Source of the DNA: Martinezella dioscoreae
GTDB lineage: Bacteria; Pseudomonadota; Alphaproteobacteria; Rhizobiales; Rhizobiaceae
Length of the DNA stretch: 64,000 nucleotides
Reading direction: 5' to 3'
NCBI RefSeq assembly: GCF_009176305.1
Contig: NZ_BLAJ01000003.1
Coordinates: 496,001 to 560,000 of the forward strand
Shown: piece by piece, positions 15,322 through 23,951 of the stretch
How the letters are laid out: every line of letters starts with the position of its first letter
Position numbering within the stretch: position 1 is the first letter of the stretch
Program-made: the position numbers and the translations under genes
Notes under the pieces: model-generated
Told to the model about the DNA's origin: nothing
Databases searched by the model: none
The model's input: only the letters and a program-made list of their open reading frames with translations

Positions 15322-16581
15322 CTAAAACGTCACCTTCTCCAAAGGTGCGCGCCCTGCCTCGAATTCCTTCAGCTTCGCCTCGCGTTCCGCGATGTAATTG
15401 CGGTTGTCGGGGACGGCGAACTGGTTCTTGGTGATCTGGAGCTGCATGATGAAGAGCTCATCCCAGCGGAAGCCCATTTCGGAGCCGGCCAGATAGAACT
15501 CCCACATGCGGAAGAACTTCTCGTCGTAAAGCGCGACGGCATCGGCCTTGCGCGCCACGAAGCGGTTGCGCCAGTGCCTTAGCGTATAGGCATAGTGCAT
15601 CGGCAGGGTCTCGACATCCCGCGTGAGCAAGCCGGCCTTTTCCAGCGGCGGCGTGGTCTCGCCGATCGACGGAATGTAGCCGCCGGGGAAAATATACTTT
15701 TCGATGAAGGCGTTGGTGGCAAAGCTCGGCTTCGGGCGGGCAATGGAGTGCAGCAGCATGACGCCGTTATCATCAAGCAGCTCCGAAACCTTGCGGAAGA
15801 ACTTGCCGTAATCGCCGATGCCGACATGCTCGAACATGCCAACCGAGACGATACGGTCGAATTTCTTGCCGGACATGTAGCGATAGTCCTGCAGTTCGAA
15901 GCGGACGCGATCGGAGAGGCCACGCTTGGCCGCCCGCTCACGCGATACCTTGAGCTGCTCTTCGCTGAGCGTGATACCGGTCACGTCGAGGCCGGGATAG
16001 GCCTCGGCGAGATACATGGCCATACCGCCCCAGCCGGAGCCGATTTCCAATACCTTCTGGCCGGGCTCGACCAGCAGTTTGGCAGCGATGTGCCGTTTCT
16101 TGGCGACCTGCGCTTCATCCAGGCTGATGCCAGGCGGATTGAAATAGGCGCAGGAATATTGCCAGTCCTCATCGAGGAAGAGGTCGAAGAGCTTCGCTGA
16201 GAGATCGTAGTGATGCGCAACATTGTGCTTGTTGCGATTGATCGGCGAGCGGCTCTTGATCTGCTGCCAGGCGATACGACCGATCAGCAGCGCCGCCATG
16301 CGGAAGTCGAAGACCTCATTGGTGGTATTCTGCTTCACCAGCGACAGGAATTCGTAAATGTCGCCCTGCTCCAGGATGAAGCGGCCTTCCATATACATTT
16401 CGCCGAGCTTGAGCGTCGGATCGCGCGCGACGGCATCTTCAGCCTGCTGATCGGCAAACCGGACGGCTACCGTCTCTCCGGTTCCGTCGCCGACCACATG
16501 GGTCTCGCCGGATGCGAGCGTAAGCCTGAGTGAACCTTTACGGATGATTTTCTGGACGAGAGGAAAAAGGGTCGACGCCAT
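15322..16581 (-). CDS. cfa: Cyclopropane-fatty-acyl-phospholipid synthase
   Basis: 419 residues. The enzyme transfers a methylene from SAM across cis double bonds of membrane phospholipid acyl chains. The N-terminal ~110 residues are the lipid-binding domain. The SAM site VLEIGSGWGGMAMYLAE lies around residue 177. Further signatures are AYFNPPGISLDEAQ, VSVGMFEHVG, FIEKYIFPGGYIPS and MHYAYTLRHW near the C terminus. The length is normal for the family. It is a single-gene unit on the minus strand, with the accessory island beyond its 3' end. The product helps tolerate acid and stationary phase in other bacteria. Confidence 0.95.
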   Translation of the reverse strand: MASTLFPLVQKIIRKGSLRLTLASGETHVVGDGTGETVAVRFADQQAEDAVARDPTLKLGEMYMEGRFILEQGDIYEFLSLVKQNTTNEVFDFRMAALLIGRIAWQQIKSRSPINRNKHNVAHHYDLSAKLFDLFLDEDWQYSCAYFNPPGISLDEAQVAKKRHIAAKLLVEPGQKVLEIGSGWGGMAMYLAEAYPGLDVTGITLSEEQLKVSRERAAKRGLSDRVRFELQDYRYMSGKKFDRIVSVGMFEHVGIGDYGKFFRKVSELLDDNGVMLLHSIARPKPSFATNAFIEKYIFPGGYIPSIGETTPPLEKAGLLTRDVETLPMHYAYTLRHWRNRFVARKADAVALYDEKFFRMWEFYLAGSEMGFRWDELFIMQLQITKNQFAVPDNRNYIAEREAKLKEFEAGRAPLEKVTF

Positions 16582-16667
16582 GGACGCCTCGAATGTTATG
16601 ACATGACATTAAGGCAACTTTAACGCCTCACAGCGTTGTGGCAAGCGCACCTTTCCACAGTCATTGG

Positions 16668-16694
16668 CACTCTGGCAACAACGCTGCCAGAGTG
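16668..16694. repeat. Perfect 10-bp inverted repeat (hairpin) between tex and cfa
   Basis: CACTCTGGCA, a 7-base loop, then TGCCAGAGTG. It lies beyond the tex stop and upstream of the cfa start, both on the minus strand. It lacks a T-run on either strand, so it is not a standard terminator. It could be a 3' hairpin of tex mRNA or a regulator site for cfa. Confidence 0.5.
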
Positions 16695-16725
16695 TGACAT
16701 TCTTGCACGAAGTTCCGCTAAGTCC

Positions 16726-19035
16726 TTATTTTCGTTTGAGTGCATCGGCCAAGGCGGCGCCAAAACTACCCTGCTGCTCGGCCTTGGGACGGGTATTTCC
16801 CTTAACGCCAGCGTTGCGCGCACCACCCTGTTCGCGTGTATCCCGCCCGGACGGGGCCGCCACAGTGCTGCCATCTTTGCGCATGGAGAGGCCGATTCGC
16901 TTACGCTTTGCGTCGACTTCCACGACCCTGACCTTGACGACGTCGCCGGCCTTCACGACCTCATGCGGGTCCTTGATGAAACGGTCCGCCAGCTGCGAGA
17001 CATGCACCAAACCGTCCTGGTGGACGCCTATGTCGACGAAGGCGCCAAAGGCAGCGACATTGGTCACGGTTCCTTCCAGCAGCATTCCCGGCTTGAGGTC
17101 GCTGATCTCGTTGACGCCCTCCGCAAAGGTTGCGGTCTTGAAGCTCGGACGCGGGTCTCGGCCCGGCTTTTCCAGCTCGGCGATGATGTCACGCACGGTC
17201 GGCAGGCCGAATTTGTCGTCGATGAATTGCCGGGGGTCGATAGCCTTCAGCGTTGCCGTATCGCCCATCAGCGTGCGGAGATCACGGCCGCAGGCAGCGA
17301 CGATCTTCTTGGCCACACCATAGGCCTCCGGGTGCACCGAGGAAGCGTCGAGCGGCTCCTTACCATTCGGGATGCGCAGGAAGCCGGCGCATTGCTCAAA
17401 GGTGCGCTGGCCGAGACGGGCGACCTTCAGGAGATCACGCCGTGTCTCGAATGCGCCTTCGACATCGCGATGCTTAACGATGGCGTCGGCGATCGATGGC
17501 CCGAGGCCGGAGACACGGGAAAGCAGCGGCGCCGAGGCCGTGTTCAGGTCGACACCAACGGCATTCACCGCATCTTCGACCACGGCATCCAGCGAACGCG
17601 ACAGCTTCTGCTGGTCGACATCGTGCTGGTACTGGCCGACGCCGATCGACTTCGGTTCGATCTTCACCAACTCGGCCAGCGGATCCTGCAGGCGGCGGGC
17701 GATGGAGACGGCGCCGCGCAGCGAGACGTCGAGACCGGGGAATTCAAGCGCAGCCGTTTCCGAGGCAGAGTAAACCGATGCGCCGGCTTCGGAGACGATG
17801 ACCTTGGTCGGCTTCGGCGCCGGCAGTTCGGCCAGCATGTCGGCCACCAGCTTTTCGGTTTCGCGGCTGCCGGTGCCGTTGCCGATCGCGATCAGTTCGA
17901 CCTTGTGCTTGCGGATGAGCGAGGCAAGTGCGGCCTGTGTGCCGCGCACGTCGTTCTTCGGCGGAAAGGGATAGACCGTCGTCGTCTCTAGCAGCTTGCC
18001 CGTACCGTCCACCACGGCGACCTTGACGCCGGTGCGGATGCCGGGATCGAGGCCCATGGTGGCGCGGGAACCCGCCGGCGCTGCCAGTAGCAGATCCTTC
18101 AAATTGCGGGCGAAGACGTGGATCGCTTCTTCTTCGGCACGTTCGCGCAGTTCGCGCATCAGGTCGAGCGACAGCGACATCGAAAGTTTGACGCGCCAGG
18201 TCCAGCTTGCGACTTCCGTCAGCCAGCGGTCGCCGGGCAGGCTGGCGCCGATATCATAGGCCGCAGTTATCATGCGCTCGACCGGCTTGTTGGGCGAGAC
18301 GGCATCCGTATCAACCTCAATGGTCAGCGTCAGCACCTCTTCGTTCCAGCCGCGCAGCATGGCGAGCGCCCGATGACCGGGCGCTGTCGCCCAACGCTCC
18401 TGATGGGCGAAATAGTCGGAGAACTTGGCGCCTGCCTCCTGCTTGCCGTCGACGACAGCGGCCTTCAGCGTGGCATGGGTCTTCATATAATTGCGCAGCT
18501 TACCGAGCAGATCGGCATTTTCAGCAATGCCTTCGGCGATGATATCGCGCGCGCCTTCCAGCGCCGTCTTCACGTCAGGCACATCGGCCGTGATAAAGCC
18601 CTCGGCCAGCACCGTGGGATCCTTGGAGCGATCACCGAGGATCGTGTCGGCCAAGGGGCCGAGGCCGCGCTCCCTGGCAATCTCGGCGCGCGTGCGGCGC
18701 TTCGGCTTGTAGGGCAGATAGAGGTCTTCCAGCTCGGACTTGGTGGCGACGGTGCCGATCTTGGCCATCAACTCGTCGGTCATCTTGCCCTGGCTGGTGA
18801 TGGATTCAATGATGGCCGCACGGCGAGCCTCGAGTTCACGCAGATAGACGAGACGTTCCGAGAGCGTGCGAAGCTGGGTATCGTCGAGGCCACCGGTTAC
18901 TTCCTTGCGGTAGCGCGCGATGAAGGGCACGGTCGCGCCTTCGTCCAGGAGTTCGATGGCGGCCTTGGCTTGATCCGGGCGGGCATTGATCTCGGCGGCG
19001 ATGGTTGCGGCAAGGGAACGGATATCAGCGGCCAT
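16726..19035 (-). CDS. tex: Tex-family RNA-binding transcription accessory protein
   Basis: 769 residues with the Tex architecture: an N-terminal helical region ([19 protein letters not shown]), a YqgF/RNase H-like domain (about 325-450, [19 protein letters not shown]), helix-hairpin-helix repeats ([19 protein letters not shown]), and an S1 RNA-binding domain at about 645-715 ([19 protein letters not shown]). Tex associates with transcribing RNA polymerase and nucleic acid. The frame could begin at 19239, but the extra 68 residues are unlike the family, and ATG 19035 (MAADIRSL) follows CAGAGAGAC. It is divergent from purD. The tail after S1 is basic and low-complexity. Confidence 0.93.
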   Translation of the reverse strand: MAADIRSLAATIAAEINARPDQAKAAIELLDEGATVPFIARYRKEVTGGLDDTQLRTLSERLVYLRELEARRAAIIESITSQGKMTDELMAKIGTVATKSELEDLYLPYKPKRRTRAEIARERGLGPLADTILGDRSKDPTVLAEGFITADVPDVKTALEGARDIIAEGIAENADLLGKLRNYMKTHATLKAAVVDGKQEAGAKFSDYFAHQERWATAPGHRALAMLRGWNEEVLTLTIEVDTDAVSPNKPVERMITAAYDIGASLPGDRWLTEVASWTWRVKLSMSLSLDLMRELRERAEEEAIHVFARNLKDLLLAAPAGSRATMGLDPGIRTGVKVAVVDGTGKLLETTTVYPFPPKNDVRGTQAALASLIRKHKVELIAIGNGTGSRETEKLVADMLAELPAPKPTKVIVSEAGASVYSASETAALEFPGLDVSLRGAVSIARRLQDPLAELVKIEPKSIGVGQYQHDVDQQKLSRSLDAVVEDAVNAVGVDLNTASAPLLSRVSGLGPSIADAIVKHRDVEGAFETRRDLLKVARLGQRTFEQCAGFLRIPNGKEPLDASSVHPEAYGVAKKIVAACGRDLRTLMGDTATLKAIDPRQFIDDKFGLPTVRDIIAELEKPGRDPRPSFKTATFAEGVNEISDLKPGMLLEGTVTNVAAFGAFVDIGVHQDGLVHVSQLADRFIKDPHEVVKAGDVVKVRVVEVDAKRKRIGLSMRKDGSTVAAPSGRDTREQGGARNAGVKGNTRPKAEQQGSFGAALADALKRK

Positions 19036-19222
19036 GTGTCTCTCTGAACTGAACGAGCGTGATGGGACCATAAGCATGATCCCGCGGACATAAGAAGCGG
19101 TTTTCGCCACGCAACACGCTAATCCCGGCGCGGAGATGGCGTGGAGGGCGAAAGCCGTTTCCGCTTTAGCGGGATAAAAAGGCATGGCAATGTTGCCGGC
19201 CCTGCCTCCACAGGATTTGCCG

Positions 19223-19251
19223 CTTGACCTTTGGCTCAACCCCGCTTAACC
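19223..19251 (+). promoter_or_regulatory. Possible purD promoter
   Basis: CTTGAC at 19223-19228 matches the rhizobial -35 consensus. CTTAAC or TTAACC 16-17 bp downstream is a poor -10. It lies 31 bp before the purD start in the tex-purD divergent spacer. The -10 weakness keeps this tentative. Confidence 0.35.
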
Positions 19252-19281
19252 GCGCAAAAGGACGCAACGAAAGGGCAAGCC

Positions 19282-20550
19282 ATGAGAGTTCTGTTGATCG
19301 GATCGGGCGGACGCGAGCACGCACTGGCCTGGAAACTGGCGCAATCGCCCCTGATGACGGAATTCTACGCCGCACCCGGCAATCCCGGCATTGCCGAGCA
19401 CGCGACGCTTGCGGCGCTCGACATCGACAATCATGACGCCGTTGTCGCCTTCTGCAAGGACAAGGCCATCGACTTCGTCGTGGTCGGCCCGGAAGCGCCT
19501 CTGGTCGCCGGCATTGCCGATGCGCTGCGCGCCGCCGGCATAGCCGTCTTCGGCCCTTCCGCGGCGGCAGCCCAGCTCGAAGGGTCCAAGGGTTTCACCA
19601 AAGATATCTGCGCCCGCTACAATATTCCGACAGGTGCCTACCAGCGCTTCAACAATGCGCCGAAGGCAAAAGCCTATGTCCGCGCTCAGGGCGCGCCGAT
19701 CGTCGTGAAGGCGGATGGGCTTGCGGCAGGCAAGGGCGTCACCGTCGCCATGACCATCGACGAAGCACTTGCCGCGATCGACGATTGCTTCGAGGGCGCT
19801 TTCGGCGAGGCCGGGGCGGAGGTGGTGATCGAGGCCTATCTCGACGGCGAGGAGGCAAGCTTCTTCTGCCTTTGCGACGGCAAGCACGCGCTGGCGTTGG
19901 CGACCGCCCAGGACCATAAGCGTGTTGGCGATGGCGATACCGGCCCGAACACTGGCGGCATGGGCGCGTATTCCCCTGCTCCCGTGATGACGCCAGACAT
20001 GGTCGAGCGGACCATGAAGGAAATCATCGAGCCGACGATGCGCGGGATGGCGGAAAGCGGCCATCCCTTCAGCGGCGTCTTCTTCGCCGGGCTGATGATC
20101 ACCGCCAAGGGGCCAGAACTGATCGAATACAATGTCCGCTTCGGCGATCCCGAATGCCAGGTGCTGATGATGCGGCTGAAGAGCGATCTGCTGCCGCTGC
20201 TTTATGCCTGCGCCAACGGCACCCTGGATCAGATGACGGCCGAATGGAGCGACGACCCGGCGCTGACCGTCGTCATGGCCTCGAAGGGCTATCCCGGTTC
20301 CTATGCCAAGAACACGCCGATCACAGCGCTGCCCGCGGGCGGTGAAAACGAGAAGGTGTTCCATGCCGGCACAGCCCTGAAGGACGGAGCGCTGGTTGCA
20401 ACCGGTGGTCGGGTGCTGAATATTACGGCAACGGGCAAGACAGTGGGCGAAGCAAAGGAACGCGCCTATGCCCTGGCCAGCAAGGTGAAATGGGATAACG
20501 GCTTCTACCGCAATGATATCGGCTGGCGTGCAGTGGAGCGCGAAAAGTAA
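19282..20550 (+). CDS. purD: Phosphoribosylamine--glycine ligase (GAR synthetase)
   Basis: 422 residues; the second step of de novo purine synthesis, joining 5-phosphoribosylamine and glycine with ATP. It shows the N-terminal [17 protein letters not shown] loop, the ATP-grasp domain ([16 protein letters not shown] near residue 145), the family signature [12 protein letters not shown], and [17 protein letters not shown] 19282 starts the conserved N terminus; the longer frame adds 17 unrelated residues. It stands apart from other pur genes. The 3' side is followed by an AT-rich stretch and a dispersed repeat. Confidence 0.96.
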   Translation: MRVLLIGSGGREHALAWKLAQSPLMTEFYAAPGNPGIAEHATLAALDIDNHDAVVAFCKDKAIDFVVVGPEAPLVAGIADALRAAGIAVFGPSAAAAQLEGSKGFTKDICARYNIPTGAYQRFNNAPKAKAYVRAQGAPIVVKADGLAAGKGVTVAMTIDEALAAIDDCFEGAFGEAGAEVVIEAYLDGEEASFFCLCDGKHALALATAQDHKRVGDGDTGPNTGGMGAYSPAPVMTPDMVERTMKEIIEPTMRGMAESGHPFSGVFFAGLMITAKGPELIEYNVRFGDPECQVLMMRLKSDLLPLLYACANGTLDQMTAEWSDDPALTVVMASKGYPGSYAKNTPITALPAGGENEKVFHAGTALKDGALVATGGRVLNITATGKTVGEAKERAYALASKVKWDNGFYRNDIGWRAVEREK

Positions 20551-20644
20551 ACATCCCTGCGGCTCTGCAATTGCAAGTCCATTAAATTTTTACCTAATCT
20601 CCTGACGGGATGGAAATAAAGCGACACTAATGTCTTCGTCACTA

Positions 20645-20747
20645 TAGAGCCATTGCGCTTTTCTTCGAAACGCGAAAATGCTCTATCCCTTTGTTTTTAC
20701 GCAATTCCGGACGGAAAACCGCTGCGCACTTTTCCTGGAATTGCTCA
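20645..20747 (-). repeat. Dispersed ~103-bp palindromic element, copy A
   Basis: Read on the minus strand, this stretch aligns without large gaps to 39301-39404 on the plus strand, at roughly 80-85% identity by eye. Shared cores include TGCGTAAAAACAA, TCGAAGAAAAGCG and CGTCCGGA. The terminal inverted repeats (TAGAGC...GCTCA) are decayed compared with the other copy. It ends only 17 bp upstream of the next start codon. Elements like this are common between genes in Rhizobium. Confidence 0.8.
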
Positions 20748-20764
20748 AGGCGGAGTTCTTGGTT

Positions 20765-21193
20765 ATGCGTTCCTTTTTTCTGACCTTGGCGTGCGTACTG
20801 GCCGGCGGCTCCGCCATGGCTTCGTCGATTCAGCCGATCAACGGCACGATGATCGGCGGCAAAGGCAGTATTATCGACAAGAGCTGTGCCGAATGCCCTC
20901 CGCTGAAGCCGCCGGTCACGGAAAAGGAATATACCGTGCCGGCGCTGGAGCCTGGCACCCAATCCGTGGTCGTGCGTGATATCGATGGTCAGAAAAGGGT
21001 CGTCCGCACCGAAGCGTGGATGGGAGGCTCGCCTGTTAACTTCGTCAGCAAGCCGACGCCAGAAGCGCTTGCTGCGGCCGGTGAACCTGCCGATGGGATC
21101 GACATGACCGCTCAGACGGCGGCTTTGCCCAACTCCTTCGTAGCTCGCGAACCTGCGCCGCTCGATATCTCCGGCTTCCAGCTTCGCCAATAA
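20765..21193 (+). CDS. Secreted HPE1-like (plant virulence effector-like) protein
   Basis: 142 residues: a signal peptide (MRSFFLTLACVLAGGSAMAS) and a short mature domain with KSCAECPPLKPP at about 38-49, then VPALEPGTQSV, RTEAWMGGSPV and a C terminus DISGFQLRQ. I recognise this layout as the small rhizobial proteins annotated as having a plant virulence effector HPE1-like domain. The CxxC pair suggests a disulfide or metal site in the periplasm. ATG 20765 gives a clean signal peptide; the upstream extension runs through the dispersed repeat and is spurious. An effector role is only a family label and has not been shown here. Confidence 0.65.
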   Translation: MRSFFLTLACVLAGGSAMASSIQPINGTMIGGKGSIIDKSCAECPPLKPPVTEKEYTVPALEPGTQSVVVRDIDGQKRVVRTEAWMGGSPVNFVSKPTPEALAAAGEPADGIDMTAQTAALPNSFVAREPAPLDISGFQLRQ

Positions 21194-21553
21194 TCTTCAC
21201 AAGGCGTTCCCGCGTTTGGGCGCTTGCGAAATGCCGACTATATTCATACTTCGAAATATATCCTCTTCGTATTCGGCAGAACTAAATAATCTCTCACAAA
21301 ACCTAAGTTTCGCTGGTGTGATCTTCAAATATAATTGCGTATTACTTACAATGATTGCACATATCTGCGGTTTAATTCGAAATTAAATACAACCAAGACC
21401 CCATAATTAAAGCTTTTTTAGACATAAACAGCGATTTTACTGTCACCGGACAGCAGCATGTCATTTAAGCGGCGGCAAGCGTATTGGGATTCTCTCAGGC
21501 GATCGCACAGGCGGTAGGAAACCGCACCGGTATTCACCCTTGTGGGAGGCACC
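21194..21553. other. AT-rich intergenic region before the chemoreceptor gene
   Basis: About 360 bp, markedly richer in A+T than its surroundings (for example the run around 21240-21425). It presumably contains the chemoreceptor promoter. I find no confident sigma70-type pair, RNA gene or open frame of note. The last bases, GTGGGAGGCACC, are the Shine-Dalgarno for ATG 21554. Confidence 0.4.
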
Positions 21554-23368
21554 ATGAAGAATCTCAAGATATCGCATCAATTGTTTGCCCTGCTTGGCGT
21601 CCTGATGGCCGCCTTCGCGGTGGCCACTTATTTCCAGATCCGGTCCCAGGCCGATTCCATTTACGACGACCGCTTCGACATGCTGCGCACGCAGGTCGAA
21701 TCCGGCATCTCGGTTTTGAACCAGTATTATCAGCGCGAAAAATCCGGCGAGATGACCCATGAGGCGGCCCAGGCCGAAGCCTTCAAGGTTCTCTCGCATG
21801 TGACCTTCGCGCCGGCAGGCTATCTCTTCGGTTTCGATTACAATGTGATCCAGCGCATTCATCCGAGCCCCGTCAATATCGGCAAGGACATGTCCGGCCA
21901 AGTCGACAAGAATGGCACCCATTTCAGCAAGGAAATGGTCGAGAAGGGCATCAAGGGCGGCGGCCGCACCATCTATTACTGGAACAAGCCGGGTCACTCC
22001 GACAGCGAGTTCTTCCTGAAGGGCAGCTATTCGGCAGCTTTCGCTCCCTGGCAGATCGTGCTCGGCTGCGGTGTCTACATGGATGACCTCGAGGCACAGA
22101 TCAATGCCACGATGTGGCGTGCTCTCATGATCTGCGGCATCGTCTTCCTGATCGGTATCGGCGCCGCCTTCTACTTCATCCGCGGCATCACGAAGCCGCT
22201 GACCGACGTCCACGCAGCCCTGAAGGCCGTCGCGGACGAAGACGTGAAGACCGCCATCCCGCATACCGAGATGCGCAATGAAATCGGCCTGATGGCGAAG
22301 GCGACCCAGGCGCTGCAGGAAAAGGTTCGCGAACGTCATGCGCTTGCCGACCGTCAGGCGGCACAGGAGCTGGAAATCAGCAACGAACGCGAACAGAACC
22401 TGCGCCAGCAGCAGGACGAGGCCCGCGAACAGGCCCGCGTCGTTGCGGTCATCGGCAAGTCGCTCGAAGAGCTTGCTCGCGGCGATCTGACGGTGCGCTG
22501 CGGCGATCTCGGCGCCAGCTATGCCGGCCTTCGCAACAACTTCAATGAGGCACTGTCGCACCTCGAAGCCGCGATGGGTCGCGTCAATGCCAAGGGCAAC
22601 GACATCGGCCTCAGCAAGGAAGAAATCCGCCGCGCCTCCAACGAGCTGTCGCAGCGCACCGAGCGTCAAGCCGCTAGCCTGGAAGAGACCTCGGCCGCAC
22701 TCGACGAACTCACTGTCGCCGTCCGTCAGACCGCGGAAGGCGCCGATGAGGCCAGCAAGCGCGTCCATGCCGTCAGCGCCGAAGCATCGCGCAGCGATGC
22801 CGTGGTTGCTCAGGCGATCGAAGCGATGAGCGGCATCGAGAAATCTTCGGCCGAAATCGGCAAGATCATCGGCGTCATCGACGAGATCGCCTTCCAGACC
22901 AACCTGTTGGCGCTCAACGCCGGTGTGGAAGCGGCTCGTGCCGGCGAATCCGGCAAGGGCTTTGCGGTCGTCGCCCAGGAAGTGCGTGAACTCGCCCAGC
23001 GCTCCGCCGCAGCCGCGAAGGAGATCAAGGACCAGATCGCCCGCTCTTCCGGTCAGGTCGATCAGGGCGTTCGCCTTGTCGGTGAGGCAGGCGAAGCGCT
23101 GAAACGCATCTCCGGTCAGATCAAGGCAGCCAATGAGATCGTCTCGAAGATCGCCCACAGCGCCTCCGAGCAGGATACGACGCTGCGCTCGATCTCCTCC
23201 TCGATGAACCAGCTCGATGCCGCCACGCAGCAGAACGCCGCCATGGCTGAGGAAACCACCGCATCGGCCGAGACGCTCGCCGCCGACACGGAAGATCTTC
23301 TTGCCCTCATCCGCGGCTTCCGTGTCAACGAAGGCCGCGCGGTCATGGATCATCGCCGCGCCGCCTGA
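21554..23368 (+). CDS. Methyl-accepting chemotaxis protein with periplasmic Cache domain
   Basis: 604 residues. Transmembrane helix 1 is at about 8-28 (QLFALLGVLMAAFAVATYF). A single Cache-type sensor follows (about 35-185, GYLFGFDYNVIQRIHPSP), then transmembrane helix 2 at about 190-212 (ALMICGIVFLIGIGAAFYF). A HAMP domain (about 213-265), a coiled coil, a second HAMP-like segment near 300-350, and the signalling domain (about 370-585) come next. The conserved hairpin tip is NLLALNAGVEAARAGESGKG. The C terminus lacks a CheR/CheB docking pentapeptide. ATG 21554 follows GGGAGG. The ligand is unknown; Cache domains usually bind small carboxylates or amino acids. Confidence 0.93.
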   Translation: MKNLKISHQLFALLGVLMAAFAVATYFQIRSQADSIYDDRFDMLRTQVESGISVLNQYYQREKSGEMTHEAAQAEAFKVLSHVTFAPAGYLFGFDYNVIQRIHPSPVNIGKDMSGQVDKNGTHFSKEMVEKGIKGGGRTIYYWNKPGHSDSEFFLKGSYSAAFAPWQIVLGCGVYMDDLEAQINATMWRALMICGIVFLIGIGAAFYFIRGITKPLTDVHAALKAVADEDVKTAIPHTEMRNEIGLMAKATQALQEKVRERHALADRQAAQELEISNEREQNLRQQQDEAREQARVVAVIGKSLEELARGDLTVRCGDLGASYAGLRNNFNEALSHLEAAMGRVNAKGNDIGLSKEEIRRASNELSQRTERQAASLEETSAALDELTVAVRQTAEGADEASKRVHAVSAEASRSDAVVAQAIEAMSGIEKSSAEIGKIIGVIDEIAFQTNLLALNAGVEAARAGESGKGFAVVAQEVRELAQRSAAAAKEIKDQIARSSGQVDQGVRLVGEAGEALKRISGQIKAANEIVSKIAHSASEQDTTLRSISSSMNQLDAATQQNAAMAEETTASAETLAADTEDLLALIRGFRVNEGRAVMDHRRAA

Positions 23369-23391
23369 TTAGTACAGCTGCAAAAATGGGA

Positions 23392-23425
23392 AACCGCCGG
23401 CCTCGCATCCGGCGGTTTTCTTTTG
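23392..23425 (+). terminator. Rho-independent terminator after the chemoreceptor gene
   Basis: AACCGCCGG, an 8-base loop, CCGGCGGTT, then TTCTTTT. The perfect 9-bp stem lies 23 bp after the stop. It lies between convergent genes; only the plus strand has the T-tract. Confidence 0.85.
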
Positions 23426-23442
23426 AGCAAGGCTTTGCTGCG

Positions 23443-23937
23443 TTAGTCTGCGACCTTCAACCGCTCGACCAACCTGTCGATCTCGCGATCGGAATAGACC
23501 TCGATACCGGCCTGCTTGAGCAGCGCCGCCGTGACGCCGCGGCCGTTCTGCTTGCCGCCGGAAAATGTGCCGTCATAGATGAAGCCGGAGCCGCAGGATG
23601 GGCTGCCGTCGATCAGGAGAGCGTAACGACAGCCGGTTTCCGTTGCGAGCGCCAGCGCATTTTCCGCCGCCTGGCGAAATTCCGCCGTGACATCGCCGCC
23701 GGTGATTTCCATTACCCGTGCGGTGCCGGCAAGCACATCCTCGCCGGTCGCGCCGCCTGCAATTTCGGCAGGCGGTCTTGGAACCGCCATGCCGGCGGAC
23801 ATTTCCGGGCAGATCGTCACCAACCGCCCCTCCTCCCGCCAGCGATCGATCGCCGGATGGACAAGAGGCTTGGAGCGGCCGTCATAGCGGACGGCATGGC
23901 CCATGAGGCAGGCGCTGACGAGGATTTTTCCGGTCAT
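23443..23937 (-). CDS. DUF523 domain-containing protein
   Basis: 164 residues covering a complete DUF523 domain: N-terminal ILVSACLMGHAVRYDG with the conserved cysteine, VTICPEMSAGMAVPRPP (second conserved Cys), and LIDGSPSCGSGFIYDG (third Cys-containing motif). The three cysteines in conserved loops suggest metal or iron-sulfur binding. Function unknown. It is cytoplasmic, with no signal peptide. It begins 14 bp after the glyS stop on the same strand and may be the last gene of the glyQ-glyS transcript. Confidence 0.88.
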   Translation of the reverse strand: MTGKILVSACLMGHAVRYDGRSKPLVHPAIDRWREEGRLVTICPEMSAGMAVPRPPAEIAGGATGEDVLAGTARVMEITGGDVTAEFRQAAENALALATETGCRYALLIDGSPSCGSGFIYDGTFSGGKQNGRGVTAALLKQAGIEVYSDREIDRLVERLKVAD

Positions 23938-23951
23938 CGCGCCCCCATGTC

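Noticed and set aside
21461..23353. Long minus-strand frame (630 codons) opposite the chemoreceptor gene
   Set aside because: Mirror frame of a high-GC gene; no recognisable motifs, and the plus strand gives a full Cache-HAMP-MCP protein.
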